NCBI GenBank assembly: GCA_017302835.1
Contig: JAFLCC010000014.1
Location: forward strand, 1 to 64,000
Source of the DNA: Deltaproteobacteria bacterium
GTDB lineage: Bacteria; Bdellovibrionota; Bdellovibrionia; Bdellovibrionales; Bdellovibrionaceae
Length of the DNA stretch: 64,000 nt
Direction of reading: 5' to 3'
The notes beneath the pieces were generated by a model. The model saw nothing but the letters and a program-made list of their open reading frames with translations. It did no database searches and was not told the origin of the DNA. Shown here one piece after another: positions 35,406-44,338 of the stretch. How positions within the stretch are numbered: position 1 is the stretch's first letter; each line of letters begins with the position of its first letter. The position numbers were made by a program, and so were the translations under genes.

Positions 35406-36254
35406 GTGATGTTATCAATAGTTAATGGTGAACGCCGCGAGCCTGAAAAAGGCTTATTAGGTAGCTGTATTGGATGTGGGCAGCCAATGATCCCAAAATG
35501 TGGTCCCATCAAAATTTGGCATTGGGCGCATAAGTCAGATTGCGAGTGTGACCATTGGTGGGAAAATGAAACTGAATGGCATCGTGCTTGGAAAAATAAT
35601 TTTCCTACTGAATGGCAAGAAATACGTCATAAAGCTGACAATGGTGAGTGGCATATCGCCGACGTAAAAACCGCCCAAGAAAATATAATAGAGTTTCAAC
35701 ATTCGTTTTTAAATGCTGAGGAACGACAAGCTCGAAATAAGTTTTACAGCAGTAATTTGGTTTGGGTTGTAGATGGATTAATGCGAAAAAAAGACCGACT
35801 ACAGTTTGAGATCATTTTGAAAAATGCGAATCAAATAACCCAGAATTTCCCTTTAATACGTCTTCCATCTGTTTTTGATGAATGCTCACTTTTGAAAGAA
35901 TGGTCTGAATGCAACGGGCCTGTATTTTTCGATTTTGGTGTTGAATTACCGCTATGGTGTCTTTTGCCTAAAAGTTCCAAGTCTGCGCTCTATGTCGGGC
36001 CTTTTTCACGTCAGACTTTTGTTGAACTTCACAATGGCAAGTTAACGAATAGCGGACAAACTTTCTCAGATTTAATGAAGGTTCTGAATGATTTAGTATT
36101 TGCGTATGAAAATCCCAAGCAAGCTATTGTTCGGCAAAATCGAGTACAGCACATTCAGCAGCCAGTTATGCAAAGACAAATAGTGATCCCTCAAAATCCA
36201 ACTAGAAAACAATTGTACTATCTAAATCGGACACCGCGACGTGGCAGGTTTTAA
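35406..36254 (+). CDS. CoiA-like nuclease
   Basis: 282 aa starting at GTG 35406 (AAGGAG upstream; ATG one codon later is equally possible). It shows a zinc-type IGCGQPMIPKCG, then HWAHKS, ETEWHRAWKNNF, and the PD-(D/E)XK-like core HIADVKTAQENIIEFQHS, as in the CoiA nuclease domain that acts in competence and is common in accessory regions. The C-terminal third is less conserved and polar. It lies beside the RloC-like and CGNR genes, which suggests a defence role rather than natural transformation. Confidence 0.72.
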   Translation: MMLSIVNGERREPEKGLLGSCIGCGQPMIPKCGPIKIWHWAHKSDCECDHWWENETEWHRAWKNNFPTEWQEIRHKADNGEWHIADVKTAQENIIEFQHSFLNAEERQARNKFYSSNLVWVVDGLMRKKDRLQFEIILKNANQITQNFPLIRLPSVFDECSLLKEWSECNGPVFFDFGVELPLWCLLPKSSKSALYVGPFSRQTFVELHNGKLTNSGQTFSDLMKVLNDLVFAYENPKQAIVRQNRVQHIQQPVMQRQIVIPQNPTRKQLYYLNRTPRRGRF

Positions 36255-36323
36255 GGATGAGAATATGGGAGTCTTGAACCTAAACTCAAAAACTCCCGTC
36301 GCTAATCTTTCAAAAATATTGAA

Positions 36324-36512
36324 TCATCGAAATCGTTTTGCCTCTTCCGGAAAAACAGAGATAGGCTTCCAGTCGATCTTAATAACCTTTTTGGACGCTT
36401 TCTGAATCTGATTCCAACAAGCACGAGACGAACAGTCTTCCATTTTGGAAAAGCTGATTCCCAAATCCAGTAATGCAGCTGCGATGATAAGTTTGATAAT
36501 AATGTTGTACAT
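36324..36512 (-). CDS. Small secreted or membrane-anchored protein
   Basis: 62 aa (AGGAG seven bases upstream). A hydrophobic N-terminus (IIIKLIIAAALLDLGISF) may be a signal or membrane anchor; two cysteines and a basic tail follow. It directly follows the tandem-HTH gene on the same strand with an eight-base gap, so it is likely co-transcribed. No family is recognised. Confidence 0.45.
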   Translation of the reverse strand: MYNIIIKLIIAAALLDLGISFSKMEDCSSRACWNQIQKASKKVIKIDWKPISVFPEEAKRFR

Positions 36513-36520
36513 AGTTACTC

Positions 36521-37162
36521 CTATTTTTTGGCTAAAGCTTTGATCATGATTAAAATTGAATGCAGGGCCGAGTCGTCCAGCAGTTCAAGCAGACTTGTGA
36601 TTTCAGTAATTACTTCGTCAGCGATCAGGTCGGCGCGAACGATTTTATCAAAATCCTGCCGCTTATAACCGAGTGAACGTAAAATCTGATCAATTCTATT
36701 ATCAGTTAAATCCGTTCGACCTGCTTCAATAAGACCGAAAGTGCATTCTTTGAATCCGCAAAGTTCAGAGGCTTTGTATTGAGAAACTCCACGCCTCTTT
36801 CGCAAAATGCGAATTGCACGGACTTCTTTGGTAACGATTTTATAAAGATTGCGTCTTGGTTTTCGCGATAGCGTTCTTTCAAGATTGTAGGCATCAATTT
36901 GAGCGAGAGCCTTTTCGGGGGAATTTTCGATCTTGTGAAATTCGTCCCACTCCATTCCCATTTTTCTAACTAGTCGCCTAATGCGATCTTCGGTGTAGTT
37001 ACAACGACCATTCTCAAGCTGCTCAAGAGCTCTGACTGAGCACGAACATCGTTCGGCAGCCTGCCGACGGTTCAAACCCAACGACAGTCTTGCGGCCTTA
37101 AAGGCCAACAAGGTCTTCGTTACTTTTTTAGTGGATGAGCGTTTCGTTTCATCTTCTTGCAT
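36521..37162 (-). CDS. Regulator with two XRE-type HTH domains
   Basis: 213 aa. Two cro/C1-type helix-turn-helix segments are visible: about 26-75 (LSLGLNRRQAAERCSCSVRALEQLENG) and about 115-165 (LRKRRGVSQYKASELCGFKECTFGLIEAG). The rest is helical and could be a dimerisation region. AAAGGAG precedes the ATG. A GTTACAAG motif 19-33 bases upstream of the start matches sites before the RloC-like and CoiA-like genes, so it may regulate itself and them. Two XRE domains in one chain is uncommon but known. Confidence 0.75.
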   Translation of the reverse strand: MQEDETKRSSTKKVTKTLLAFKAARLSLGLNRRQAAERCSCSVRALEQLENGRCNYTEDRIRRLVRKMGMEWDEFHKIENSPEKALAQIDAYNLERTLSRKPRRNLYKIVTKEVRAIRILRKRRGVSQYKASELCGFKECTFGLIEAGRTDLTDNRIDQILRSLGYKRQDFDKIVRADLIADEVITEITSLLELLDDSALHSILIMIKALAKK

Positions 37163-37180
37163 CTGACACTCCTTTCAAGA

Positions 37181-37195
37181 GTTCGTTACAAGAAG
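37181..37195 (-). promoter_or_regulatory. Shared motif copy 3 (minus strand)
   Basis: On the minus strand it reads CTTCTTGTAACGAAC, which resembles the two plus-strand motif copies (TGTAACRAAC). It sits just upstream of the tandem-HTH gene and fits autoregulation. Confidence 0.38.
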
Positions 37196-37504
37196 CAGTT
37201 TGTTTTTACTAAAAATGTGGATATGGTTCTACAGCGAGCTGGCTAAAAATAGCAATTTTGCCAGCGATCTAGTACGAGTGAAATTCAATACTTAACGTCC
37301 ATCCTGCTATTCAGTCATAGCAACATCTGACACAAGTACCAAAAGCCAAACGCAAGCCATTCATAAGCCAATTCGAGGCTGTGAACGACAGTTCTAGGCA
37401 GGTTTCAAAAGCGAAGCTTTGCCCCTTTTGATGTCTCTAAGGCTTTAATTTGTTTTTATTTTTTATAATTTTCTCAGAAACTCAATCTTCCTTGATCGGA
37501 AAAT
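37196..37504. other. Gene-free stretch between regulator and tRNA
   Basis: About 300 bases without a convincing gene. It contains an imperfect AAAAGCG-like hairpin around 37400 and no clear terminator or promoter. It sits at the likely right end of the mobile region. Confidence 0.4.
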
Positions 37505-37578
37505 TGGAGGTGGGTGAGGGCTTCGCACCCCCGTAACAGCTTTTGCAGAGCCGTGCCTAACTCCTCGGCCAACCCACC
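37505..37578 (-). tRNA. tRNA-Cys (anticodon GCA)
   Basis: A 74-base cloverleaf with genome-encoded CCA: acceptor GGTGGGT/ACCCACC, three-base D stem GCC/GGC, anticodon stem CGGCT/AGCTG with loop CTGCAAA (anticodon GCA), T stem GGGGG/CCCTC. Discriminator base U fits tRNA-Cys. Two usually invariant positions differ: D loop A at position 18 (normally G) and T loop G at position 55 (normally T), the pair that normally contact each other. The 3' end faces the mobile region, making it a possible integration target. Confidence 0.88.
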
Positions 37579-37646
37579 CGTATGTATTTTTTCTTGAAAA
37601 AAAACTTGGTTAAAAAATATCTTTAAAATTAATTGGAGTCAATTTT

Positions 37647-39137
37647 TTATATTTTTAGTTCCAGGAATGCCTGCCATGTATATTCTAAAGACTCAACCAT
37701 TTCTTGATCTTCGACATGATCCTTTCCGTGAAGAATGGCCAGAGTTTTGGCAATTTCTATCGACGCGCGAAGTCTTCTAAATGAATTTAACTCTGAATCA
37801 AGACGATACGTTAAGGCCTCCGAAAGACTCTCCTTATTAAAGACTATTTGTTCTCTTTGTCTTTCGAGGGACTCATTGTTCTTCCTTTTTCCGTCAATTT
37901 TCTCCTTTAGGCTTTCCAAGGAAACATTGAAAGAATCTTTTTTTTGTGGTTTTAGGAAATATAAAATTTCAAACCTGTCCAACATGGGGCCAGAAAGTTT
38001 TTCTCGGTACTTATGGCATCTAGCTCCGGAATAATTACATTCTACCAGCTCTCCTGGAAGCCATTGCCCACAGGGGCACAAGTTGGTTGTTGCTATCAGT
38101 TGGAAATCTGATGGGTAGGTATGAAATTTTCTACCGCGAACTAGATGAACCTCTTTAGTTTGAATTGGCTCCCGCAGAGCCTCTTGGCATTTGCCATCAA
38201 ACTCTAACATTTCATCAAGTAATAATATTCCCCCGTGCGCCCTCGTGACCTCTCCGGGTGAGCATTGGGCGCCACCTCCGATGAGGGCCAAATGGGAAAT
38301 GGAATGATGTGGTTTTACAAAGGGACGCCAAAATTCATTTCCATGATGATGAAAGTATTTTTTATAATGAGTGTACACAGAGGGGGTCGGCTCTGATGAT
38401 AGATAATTTAGTGCTTCTGCCAAGGTGCTTTTCCCCAGACCTCGTGGTCCCATTAATAATAACGAGTGCCTTCCCATAGTTACAAGCTCTAAAAGCTTAG
38501 CTTCTTCTTGGGAAAATTTTAATTTTTTAAATTCCTGCTGGTTTTTTAAATTAATTTCAATTTTTCTTTTTTTAAAAAACGCTTTATTCTGATTGCCTAA
38601 CACTCCAGAAGAAGAATTCATCTCTGGAATTCCCTTATTAATTGAATCCAAGTTTTTTAAATCTTTAAGTTGTTTTAATTGAAAATGATTTTTAGCTCGC
38701 AGAGGGGAGTCGATCTCTCCGGAGAAAAATTTATTTTTGCTTACATTAATATTATCTAATAACAAGTTATCTAAAACGGTATCCTCTAGTTGAAAGACTT
38801 CACCACTTAAACCCAACTCACCAAAGGCAAAGATATCATTTTCAAAACCTGGTAGAATTTGATTGGTTTTAGTCAGAATTCCTAGTGCCATGGGCAAATC
38901 CAAACCTGGAGATTTTTTTTTAAAATCTCCGCCTCGAATATTAATAATAATTTGTTTTGCCTTTGGGAATTCAAAGTTTTGACTTCTCATTGCAGACTTA
39001 ATTTTGATTGAGCTTTCTTTAACCGCCTGATCAGGCAATCCTAAAATATGAATCAGAGGTAAACCAGGAATTAAGCTCACTTCAATTTCAACCTGGACCC
39101 AATTGTTAAAGTGCTGACAAAAACCAAATATTTTCAT
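37647..39137 (-). CDS. comM: ComM/YifB-type Mg chelatase-like AAA protein
   Basis: 496 aa. An N-terminal Lon-like domain (VEIEVSLIPGLPLIHILGLPDQAVKESSIKIKSAM, GGDFKKKSPGLDLPMALGIL) precedes AAA+ core with Walker A MGPRGLGKST and Walker B GGILLLDEMLEF, then the cysteine cluster CPCGQW...C and a C-terminal lid. ComM promotes branch migration during natural transformation. Normal length for the family. It is the first clearly chromosomal gene beyond the tRNA. Confidence 0.92.
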   Translation of the reverse strand: MKIFGFCQHFNNWVQVEIEVSLIPGLPLIHILGLPDQAVKESSIKIKSAMRSQNFEFPKAKQIIINIRGGDFKKKSPGLDLPMALGILTKTNQILPGFENDIFAFGELGLSGEVFQLEDTVLDNLLLDNINVSKNKFFSGEIDSPLRAKNHFQLKQLKDLKNLDSINKGIPEMNSSSGVLGNQNKAFFKKRKIEINLKNQQEFKKLKFSQEEAKLLELVTMGRHSLLLMGPRGLGKSTLAEALNYLSSEPTPSVYTHYKKYFHHHGNEFWRPFVKPHHSISHLALIGGGAQCSPGEVTRAHGGILLLDEMLEFDGKCQEALREPIQTKEVHLVRGRKFHTYPSDFQLIATTNLCPCGQWLPGELVECNYSGARCHKYREKLSGPMLDRFEILYFLKPQKKDSFNVSLESLKEKIDGKRKNNESLERQREQIVFNKESLSEALTYRLDSELNSFRRLRASIEIAKTLAILHGKDHVEDQEMVESLEYTWQAFLELKI

Positions 39138-39219
39138 AGCTTCTTGGTGTCAGCAAATGAGAGTCCTAGGTTGGACTTAATTTATAAAAAGAGAATAAAA
39201 TAGAAAAACAAACTACGGA

Positions 39220-40134
39220 CTAATTTTCAATTTCAGGTTCTTTTTTAAGATCTCTTACCTCTGACTTCACTTCAGATAAAGGATGATGCTCATCAATAAC
39301 CTGAGCGATGTTTTTAGTGGTGACACTCGTGTAAACTTGGGTGGTTTGAATGCTTGCATGACCCAACAACATTTGAATAGACCTCAAATCAGCACCACCT
39401 TCTAACAAAGCTGTCGCACAACCGTGGCGAAATCGATGGGGATTAACGGTCTCTGGAAAGCCTGCTTTCTGAGACCAACTGTCTAACCAACGCCAAACAT
39501 CGACTCTTGAAGGGCGATTTCCCCTATCATTGATTAAAATAGCTGGAGTGGCTTCCCCTACTAAATGTTGTCGCACTTCTCGCAAGTAATAATTTAAACT
39601 TTCATTTAAAGTATCCGTCAAAGGAACCAATCTTTCTTTATTAGCCTTTCCTAGAATTTTAACCCAACGATCGGTCGGATTAAAATCATTGACGTTCAAT
39701 CCAATAAGTTCTGTCACCCGACAACCCAGTCCATATAAAAGTAAAAGTGTGATTTTATTTCTAGAGGTTTTATTTGGATCCGAAACAACACAGGAATCAA
39801 ACAATTTTTGAAATTCATCTTGATTTAATGACTTAGGCAAAGACAATTTTATTTTAGGTGGTTTTAATTCTCTCAACTCTGGGGCCTTCACTCCACGAGA
39901 CTCACAAAATCGAAAATAGGTTCTTAAGGAAGAAATAACCCTGGCTTGTGACCGCGGAGATAAATTTTCTTTTTTCATGAATTCATAGAAATCAACAACC
40001 TGAGCCGTTGGACTCTGTATTTTAAACTTGATCCACAACTCTAGGTCTCGTCGATAGGCCATCACTGTATTTTGAGACCGACCCCTCACGTTCTGCAACT
40101 CATCAAAAAATTCAACCCATAAATTTAATTCCAT
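39220..40134 (-). CDS. XerC/XerD-type tyrosine recombinase
   Basis: 304 aa, the usual Xer length. SAM-like N-terminus (VMAYRRDLELWIKF), then catalytic R in GLGCRVTELIGLN, K in LGKANKERLVPL, HRFR, GHASIQTTQVYT with His and the nucleophile Tyr. Xer recombinases resolve chromosome dimers at dif; no dif-like site was identified nearby. It lies alone between ComM and lipoprotein genes. Whether it is XerC or XerD cannot be said from this sequence. Confidence 0.88.
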   Translation of the reverse strand: MELNLWVEFFDELQNVRGRSQNTVMAYRRDLELWIKFKIQSPTAQVVDFYEFMKKENLSPRSQARVISSLRTYFRFCESRGVKAPELRELKPPKIKLSLPKSLNQDEFQKLFDSCVVSDPNKTSRNKITLLLLYGLGCRVTELIGLNVNDFNPTDRWVKILGKANKERLVPLTDTLNESLNYYLREVRQHLVGEATPAILINDRGNRPSRVDVWRWLDSWSQKAGFPETVNPHRFRHGCATALLEGGADLRSIQMLLGHASIQTTQVYTSVTTKNIAQVIDEHHPLSEVKSEVRDLKKEPEIEN

Positions 40135-40194
40135 GGCACATTAAAGATTTTTTTTTTTTGAATGTCAAACACTCAGAGCATCACTGAGTCATGA

Positions 40195-40866
40195 TCACTG
40201 AATGTACACACCCATGTCATTACATGAAACTGTTCCACCATTGAATATCACTTGCATAGGAACTAACATTCCTGCAATTCGATCCACTTGCCCATCACCG
40301 TTTGGATCTTCAACAATGGCATTTCTTAATTGAAAAACAATTCTAAAGGCGCCCTGTGTTTGTATGGCTTCAAATTGAGGCAATTCAAAACTACCCACGC
40401 TCATCATTCCTGGCTGGATGAGATTTAGATTGTACTGTCCTGAAGGTATCTGACATGGACCTGCTATCACACCTGCAGCACTTTGGGCTCCAGCAATGGT
40501 CAAACCGCCTCGAACTGAAATCATTCCTGAATAGGTCTTTTGTGGATTCCAACCCATGGAGAGAGCTTGCTGAATTTTACTTGTCTCTCCCAACAGTTGC
40601 CAGTTAATAGTTACCGGAAAAGTACTTGTCCCTTGAGAAACGGCTTGTAGCAAAGGAGTTTGTGGAAAATTACATTGAACGCAAGTACCTGGCACAATTT
40701 GGTTTTGATTATAGTAACTTGGGTTCGCGGGTGAGGCGACCAGCTCATTTGAAGAATTATTCTTTTGACAGGCGGCAAAAAATATTAATGAAAATAACAC
40801 GGTAAAAAAATATCTAAAGTAATACTTTAAGTATTTTAATCTTGTTTGAAGTTTAAATTTTTTCAT
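40195..40866 (-). CDS. Secreted lipoprotein
   Basis: 223 aa from ATG at 40866 (TAGGAG upstream; a longer in-frame form is not supported). A basic N-terminus and hydrophobic stretch end in a lipobox (FFAACQKN), so it is probably a lipoprotein. The mature part is strand-rich and asparagine/glutamine-rich, with two cysteine pairs (CVQC, later C). It follows the neighbouring lipoprotein gene on the same strand with a 39-base gap. No known family. Confidence 0.7.
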   Translation of the reverse strand: MKKFKLQTRLKYLKYYFRYFFTVLFSLIFFAACQKNNSSNELVASPANPSYYNQNQIVPGTCVQCNFPQTPLLQAVSQGTSTFPVTINWQLLGETSKIQQALSMGWNPQKTYSGMISVRGGLTIAGAQSAAGVIAGPCQIPSGQYNLNLIQPGMMSVGSFELPQFEAIQTQGAFRIVFQLRNAIVEDPNGDGQVDRIAGMLVPMQVIFNGGTVSCNDMGVYIQ

Positions 40867-40905
40867 ATATTCTCCTAAATTTATTTTTTTCTTTATAAAC
40901 ATATT

Positions 40906-41685
40906 CTATAAATTGAAGGCCTTCTTCTTGGACATTCCACTAAATGTTCCAAGCTTTCGATATCCTTCTGCCTCTGTGGGATACAGACCACTTTTATTGA
41001 TCACATCGGTAGACCTGCAGTTATAAGGCCCTATATAGATAAACCAACATTTTCTGTCACTACTTTCTATCGCCATGGACTGAGCAAAGTTTTTAAAATA
41101 TATAGAACCTCCAACATAGCTACCACCTTGCCCATCACCTTGGTCAACCGTGCTATCAATAACTAATACAATCGAACCAAGGGAGTCTTGAAAAAATCCA
41201 GAAAAGACAACCTTACCTCCGCTGTTATACCAATAATTATATTGAGACTCCAAAACACCATTATCTAAACCATGACTGAATGTGGAATTAACTCCAGAGC
41301 CCACATCAAAGGATCCTTGAAATGTTTGCCCATTATCAACATAGGATATTTTTATATTTCCGTAGTAATGAAAGCCTCCAGCATTATTTAAATTAACCGT
41401 TAGTTTAAAATCCTTCGGACTGTTCAAAGGATGGGTTCCTACATAGGAATTAAACAAAGAAAAACTTGTTGGCACAAAGGTCACAACATCTCCGGCACTT
41501 GCAGCTAGACTTCCCGTGGTGCCTGTTCCACTTCCGGCGGGACCACCCGTATTTGGATCTGCCACAACTGGCGCCACAACTGGCGCTGGTGGGGCCGCTA
41601 TATCCACCGGATCACTCTTTTTAGAAGAGCACCCTATTCCAAGCAGGATCGCAATAAGTAAAAAAACACCGTTTACGTTTTTCAT
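40906..41685 (-). CDS. Secreted lipoprotein with Pro/Ala linker
   Basis: 259 aa. The signal ends in ILLGIGC (Cys19), followed by a flexible linker of APPAPVVAPV type and a glycine-rich stretch (GGPAGSGTG), then a strand-rich domain with aromatic/glycine patterns (GSVIYFKN). Likely an envelope or outer-surface lipoprotein. Forms a pair with the next lipoprotein gene. No family could be named. Confidence 0.7.
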   Translation of the reverse strand: MKNVNGVFLLIAILLGIGCSSKKSDPVDIAAPPAPVVAPVVADPNTGGPAGSGTGTTGSLAASAGDVVTFVPTSFSLFNSYVGTHPLNSPKDFKLTVNLNNAGGFHYYGNIKISYVDNGQTFQGSFDVGSGVNSTFSHGLDNGVLESQYNYWYNSGGKVVFSGFFQDSLGSIVLVIDSTVDQGDGQGGSYVGGSIYFKNFAQSMAIESSDRKCWFIYIGPYNCRSTDVINKSGLYPTEAEGYRKLGTFSGMSKKKAFNL

Positions 41686-41873
41686 ATAGTTTCCTTCTTT
41701 TTTGAAGGCTCCTTTTACCTTTACGTATTGCGAAGCTCATACCAATTTCTAAAATGAGGATAAGTTATTAATAGATTTTGATTTTTTTGATAAGTCTCAA
41801 GGTGAGACAGCTGTTCAGAAACGGAGATTGAATGAAAGGTGACGCAAAATTGTCAGTCTTGTCTCAAATCAAA

Positions 41874-41901
41874 ACACTTTGTTCTAGACACTTTGTTCTA
41901 T
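41874..41901. repeat. Tandem 14-base repeat at queG stop
   Basis: ACACTTTGTTCTAG and ACACTTTGTTCTAT stand back to back; the second covers the queG stop codon. It may be a slippage product. Confidence 0.55.
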
Positions 41902-42950
41902 GGCCGTGACATCTCTGCCAATGTCCATGCGGCTAAGCTGCCAATCCCATCCTCACTCAATAGGGTCTCCACTTCAGGCCTTAGTTCTTCTATCCTTTGA
42001 TTGGCAATAACAATAAGAGCATTTCTTTTTAAGCCAAAGGCTTTAGATCTTGAAAGGGCTGTCGTTTTAAATTTTTCCTTTAATAACTCAGCTGAAGCTT
42101 CTAAAATAAATCTCAAATCGCTGGCTAACAAATCATTTGTCTTAATGGGTATCCCTACTTTTTGATTCCAAGGACAAACCGTTTGACAAATATCACATCC
42201 AAAAAAATGATCACCGATCTTATTTTTGATCTCGTCAGGAGGTATGGATTTTGATTCAATCGTCCAATAAGAAATACATCTCTTTGCATCTAAAGTTCGA
42301 TTCTCCTGAATTGCTGATGTGGGACAGGCCTCGATACACCTATTACATTTCCCACAAAAATCATGAAGGGGCGTTGGGACCTCTGACTTTAAATAAAGAC
42401 TTGAAAGGATATTTCCAATTAAAAAAAAGGAACCTCGCTTGGGATGAATAAGGCATGAGTTTTTACCAATCCACCCCAATCCATTCTGATAAGCAAAATC
42501 TCGCTCAAGTATTGGAAAACTGTCCGTTGTGGCCCTAAAAAATTCATTCGGAAAAAATACTTGAAGCTCCCTGATGAGAGCCTCGAGTTTCTCCAGCAGC
42601 CAAACATGATAGTCCTCATCCTGGGCATAGTGTGCGATCTTCAAAGAAGAGATCTTTAAAGAAGAGTTTAATGGGGTGTCTTTATTTTTTTGACTTAAAA
42701 CCCGATAGGGATGAGTTAAAGAAAAAATAGATTTAATCTGAGGATTAATCTCTTGCAGGTTTTGCTTTATTTGCAGGTGCTTTTGCAAATAAAGCATCTC
42801 CCCATGATAACCTTTCTCAAGCCATTGTTTATACTTTTCATAGTTCAATGGCCGAGTCACCGCAGAGTAGCCACAGCTGCTAAAGCCAAGATCCAGAATC
42901 TTATCTTTTAGAAATAATAAATCTTCTGGTAACCTTACCTCACCTATCAT
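41898..42950 (-). CDS. queG: Epoxyqueuosine reductase
   Basis: 350 aa cobalamin- and iron-sulfur-dependent enzyme that makes queuosine in tRNA, the last step of the pathway. The N-terminal domain contains FSLTHPYR and RDFAYQNGLGWIGKNSCLIHP. Two [4Fe-4S] clusters are clear: CGKCNRCIEACPTSAI and CDICQTVCPWN. Its C-terminus ends in HEAT-like helices. Length and motifs match QueG. It is transcribed alone from about 42950. Confidence 0.94.
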   Translation of the reverse strand: MIGEVRLPEDLLFLKDKILDLGFSSCGYSAVTRPLNYEKYKQWLEKGYHGEMLYLQKHLQIKQNLQEINPQIKSIFSLTHPYRVLSQKNKDTPLNSSLKISSLKIAHYAQDEDYHVWLLEKLEALIRELQVFFPNEFFRATTDSFPILERDFAYQNGLGWIGKNSCLIHPKRGSFFLIGNILSSLYLKSEVPTPLHDFCGKCNRCIEACPTSAIQENRTLDAKRCISYWTIESKSIPPDEIKNKIGDHFFGCDICQTVCPWNQKVGIPIKTNDLLASDLRFILEASAELLKEKFKTTALSRSKAFGLKRNALIVIANQRIEELRPEVETLLSEDGIGSLAAWTLAEMSRP

Positions 42951-42978
42951 GACTAAAAAACCTTGTATTCAATATTTT

Positions 42979-43000
42979 AGTGTGTGTTTGAAAAGTCTTA
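42979..43000. repeat. Half copy of the intergenic repeat
   Basis: AGTGTGTGTTTGAAAAGTCT with TTA corresponds to one arm of the palindromic element at 50937-51063. It overlaps the stop of the PuuD-like gene. Confidence 0.55.
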
Positions 43001-43699
43001 GAGAATTATCTCCATTAAGAGATAAATTAGCAAAGTAAATGCAAATCCTGAAGAAATCACACCTTTGACCGTTGTCAATGGACCCAACTTTCCTTTGAAC
43101 ACATTCAATTCAATACCTGCCCAAAGAAGAAGTAAAACCACCCAGTAAATTATAACCTTATCCATATTCATCTGTATGGGCAAATGAGCGGCTCCAAGCA
43201 TATAAAACAACATGGGAATAGAAAATAATGTATTGGTTCGCGAAGCGAGTAAGGCCTTTGCCCCAGCGCTTGCAACCGCCGGGTTTGCAGGCTTTCCCTC
43301 GGCTACGTCTTTAGCATTCTGAATCACAATTTTTTGATTAGGCCAAATAATAAACCAAACATTAAACCACATAGTGATTCCAAATAAACTTCCTGTCAGG
43401 ATCTTAACGCCCCAATCCCCAGAAAGACTAAATCCTGTTGAGCTTGCTGTATGAAGCATTAACAAGCCAGTCACCAAAGTCCACATGGCACCCCAACGAA
43501 ACCACCACAGGGCGATTGGCAAAAGTTTTTGCTGAACCTGAGATTTGGCAGGAGCATCCGTTTGATTCATAAATGCACCTTGAGTGAAATTAAAATAATA
43601 AAGATGACCAATCCAAAGTATTCCAAAAAACAGATGTAACCATTTTAGTATAAAATGTACCCCTGACATATTCAATATTGCTAAATCCATTCGCGCCAC
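42998..43699 (-). CDS. PuuD/urate-oxidase-N-like membrane protein
   Basis: 233 aa with six or seven membrane helices. The motifs HFILKWLHLFFGILWIGHLYYFNF and FIIWPNQK follow the urate hydroxylase PuuD membrane domain, but the C-terminal cytochrome c domain of full PuuD is absent. It may be a haem- or quinone-linked membrane protein of unknown substrate. It lies alone, its end covered by a repeat arm. Confidence 0.68.
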   Translation of the reverse strand: MARMDLAILNMSGVHFILKWLHLFFGILWIGHLYYFNFTQGAFMNQTDAPAKSQVQQKLLPIALWWFRWGAMWTLVTGLLMLHTASSTGFSLSGDWGVKILTGSLFGITMWFNVWFIIWPNQKIVIQNAKDVAEGKPANPAVASAGAKALLASRTNTLFSIPMLFYMLGAAHLPIQMNMDKVIIYWVVLLLLWAGIELNVFKGKLGPLTTVKGVISSGFAFTLLIYLLMEIIL

Positions 43700-43808
43700 C
43701 TTTCTATAATGAAAAACCTAATTGAAAGGTGACGATATATAAAGATCATATATTGATCAAGCCATAAAATAATAAATCAAGGAAACCTAATTACAGTAAT
43801 CTGTCATA

Positions 43809-44228
43809 CTATTTACAGTATTGAGTACTATAATAATGAGATAACTGAACTCTCGATGAAATGCCTTGACTCATGGGATTAAATATCATGCCATTCCCAG
43901 CTGATTCGGGATACAAAACCGTTTTCACTTCATCATTGTAATAAGGATCACTCAAACCTTTTGACCGCATTTCAGTCACTTTTGCCTGAATTGAAATTGG
44001 ATTTGTAAATACCTTCATTTCCTCTAAGAAGCCCCAAGAAAAAATTTGATCAAAATCTGATGTTACTTGATTCTTCTTATAAATGTTAAAGGCTCCTCTT
44101 TCCGACATTTGAATTTTAGTTATCACAAGTAATAATTCATTTCCTTTTGAATCGCATATTTTACTAGTAAAAAGGGGGGCGGCAAACAAACTGGTACAAA
44201 ATAAAAAGATCGATAATATTATTTTCAT
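43809..44228 (-). CDS. Small secreted protein
   Basis: 139 aa. A signal peptide (IILSIFLFCTSLFAAPLF) precedes a mainly polar mature domain with two cysteines (one near the start, CDSKGNE, and one at the extreme C-terminus, TQYCK), likely forming a disulfide. No domain is recognised. It stands alone. Confidence 0.58.
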   Translation of the reverse strand: MKIILSIFLFCTSLFAAPLFTSKICDSKGNELLLVITKIQMSERGAFNIYKKNQVTSDFDQIFSWGFLEEMKVFTNPISIQAKVTEMRSKGLSDPYYNDEVKTVLYPESAGNGMIFNPMSQGISSRVQLSHYYSTQYCK

Positions 44229-44338
44229 ATATTTCCTTTGATTGAGTTATTCGCTCAATATAAATTAACTCTTCAGTTTTTTCACCTGTAGATTTTTAGT
44301 CAGAGAAGCGCTTTTTTGTTTGTTTACATTGTTGACAG

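Noticed and set aside
39220-40134. Second integrase of a mobile element
   Set aside because: Length, motifs and chromosomal setting fit Xer recombinase rather than an element integrase.
41874-41901. CRISPR-like repeat
   Set aside because: Only two adjacent 14-base units without spacers; no CRISPR array or cas gene anywhere in the window.
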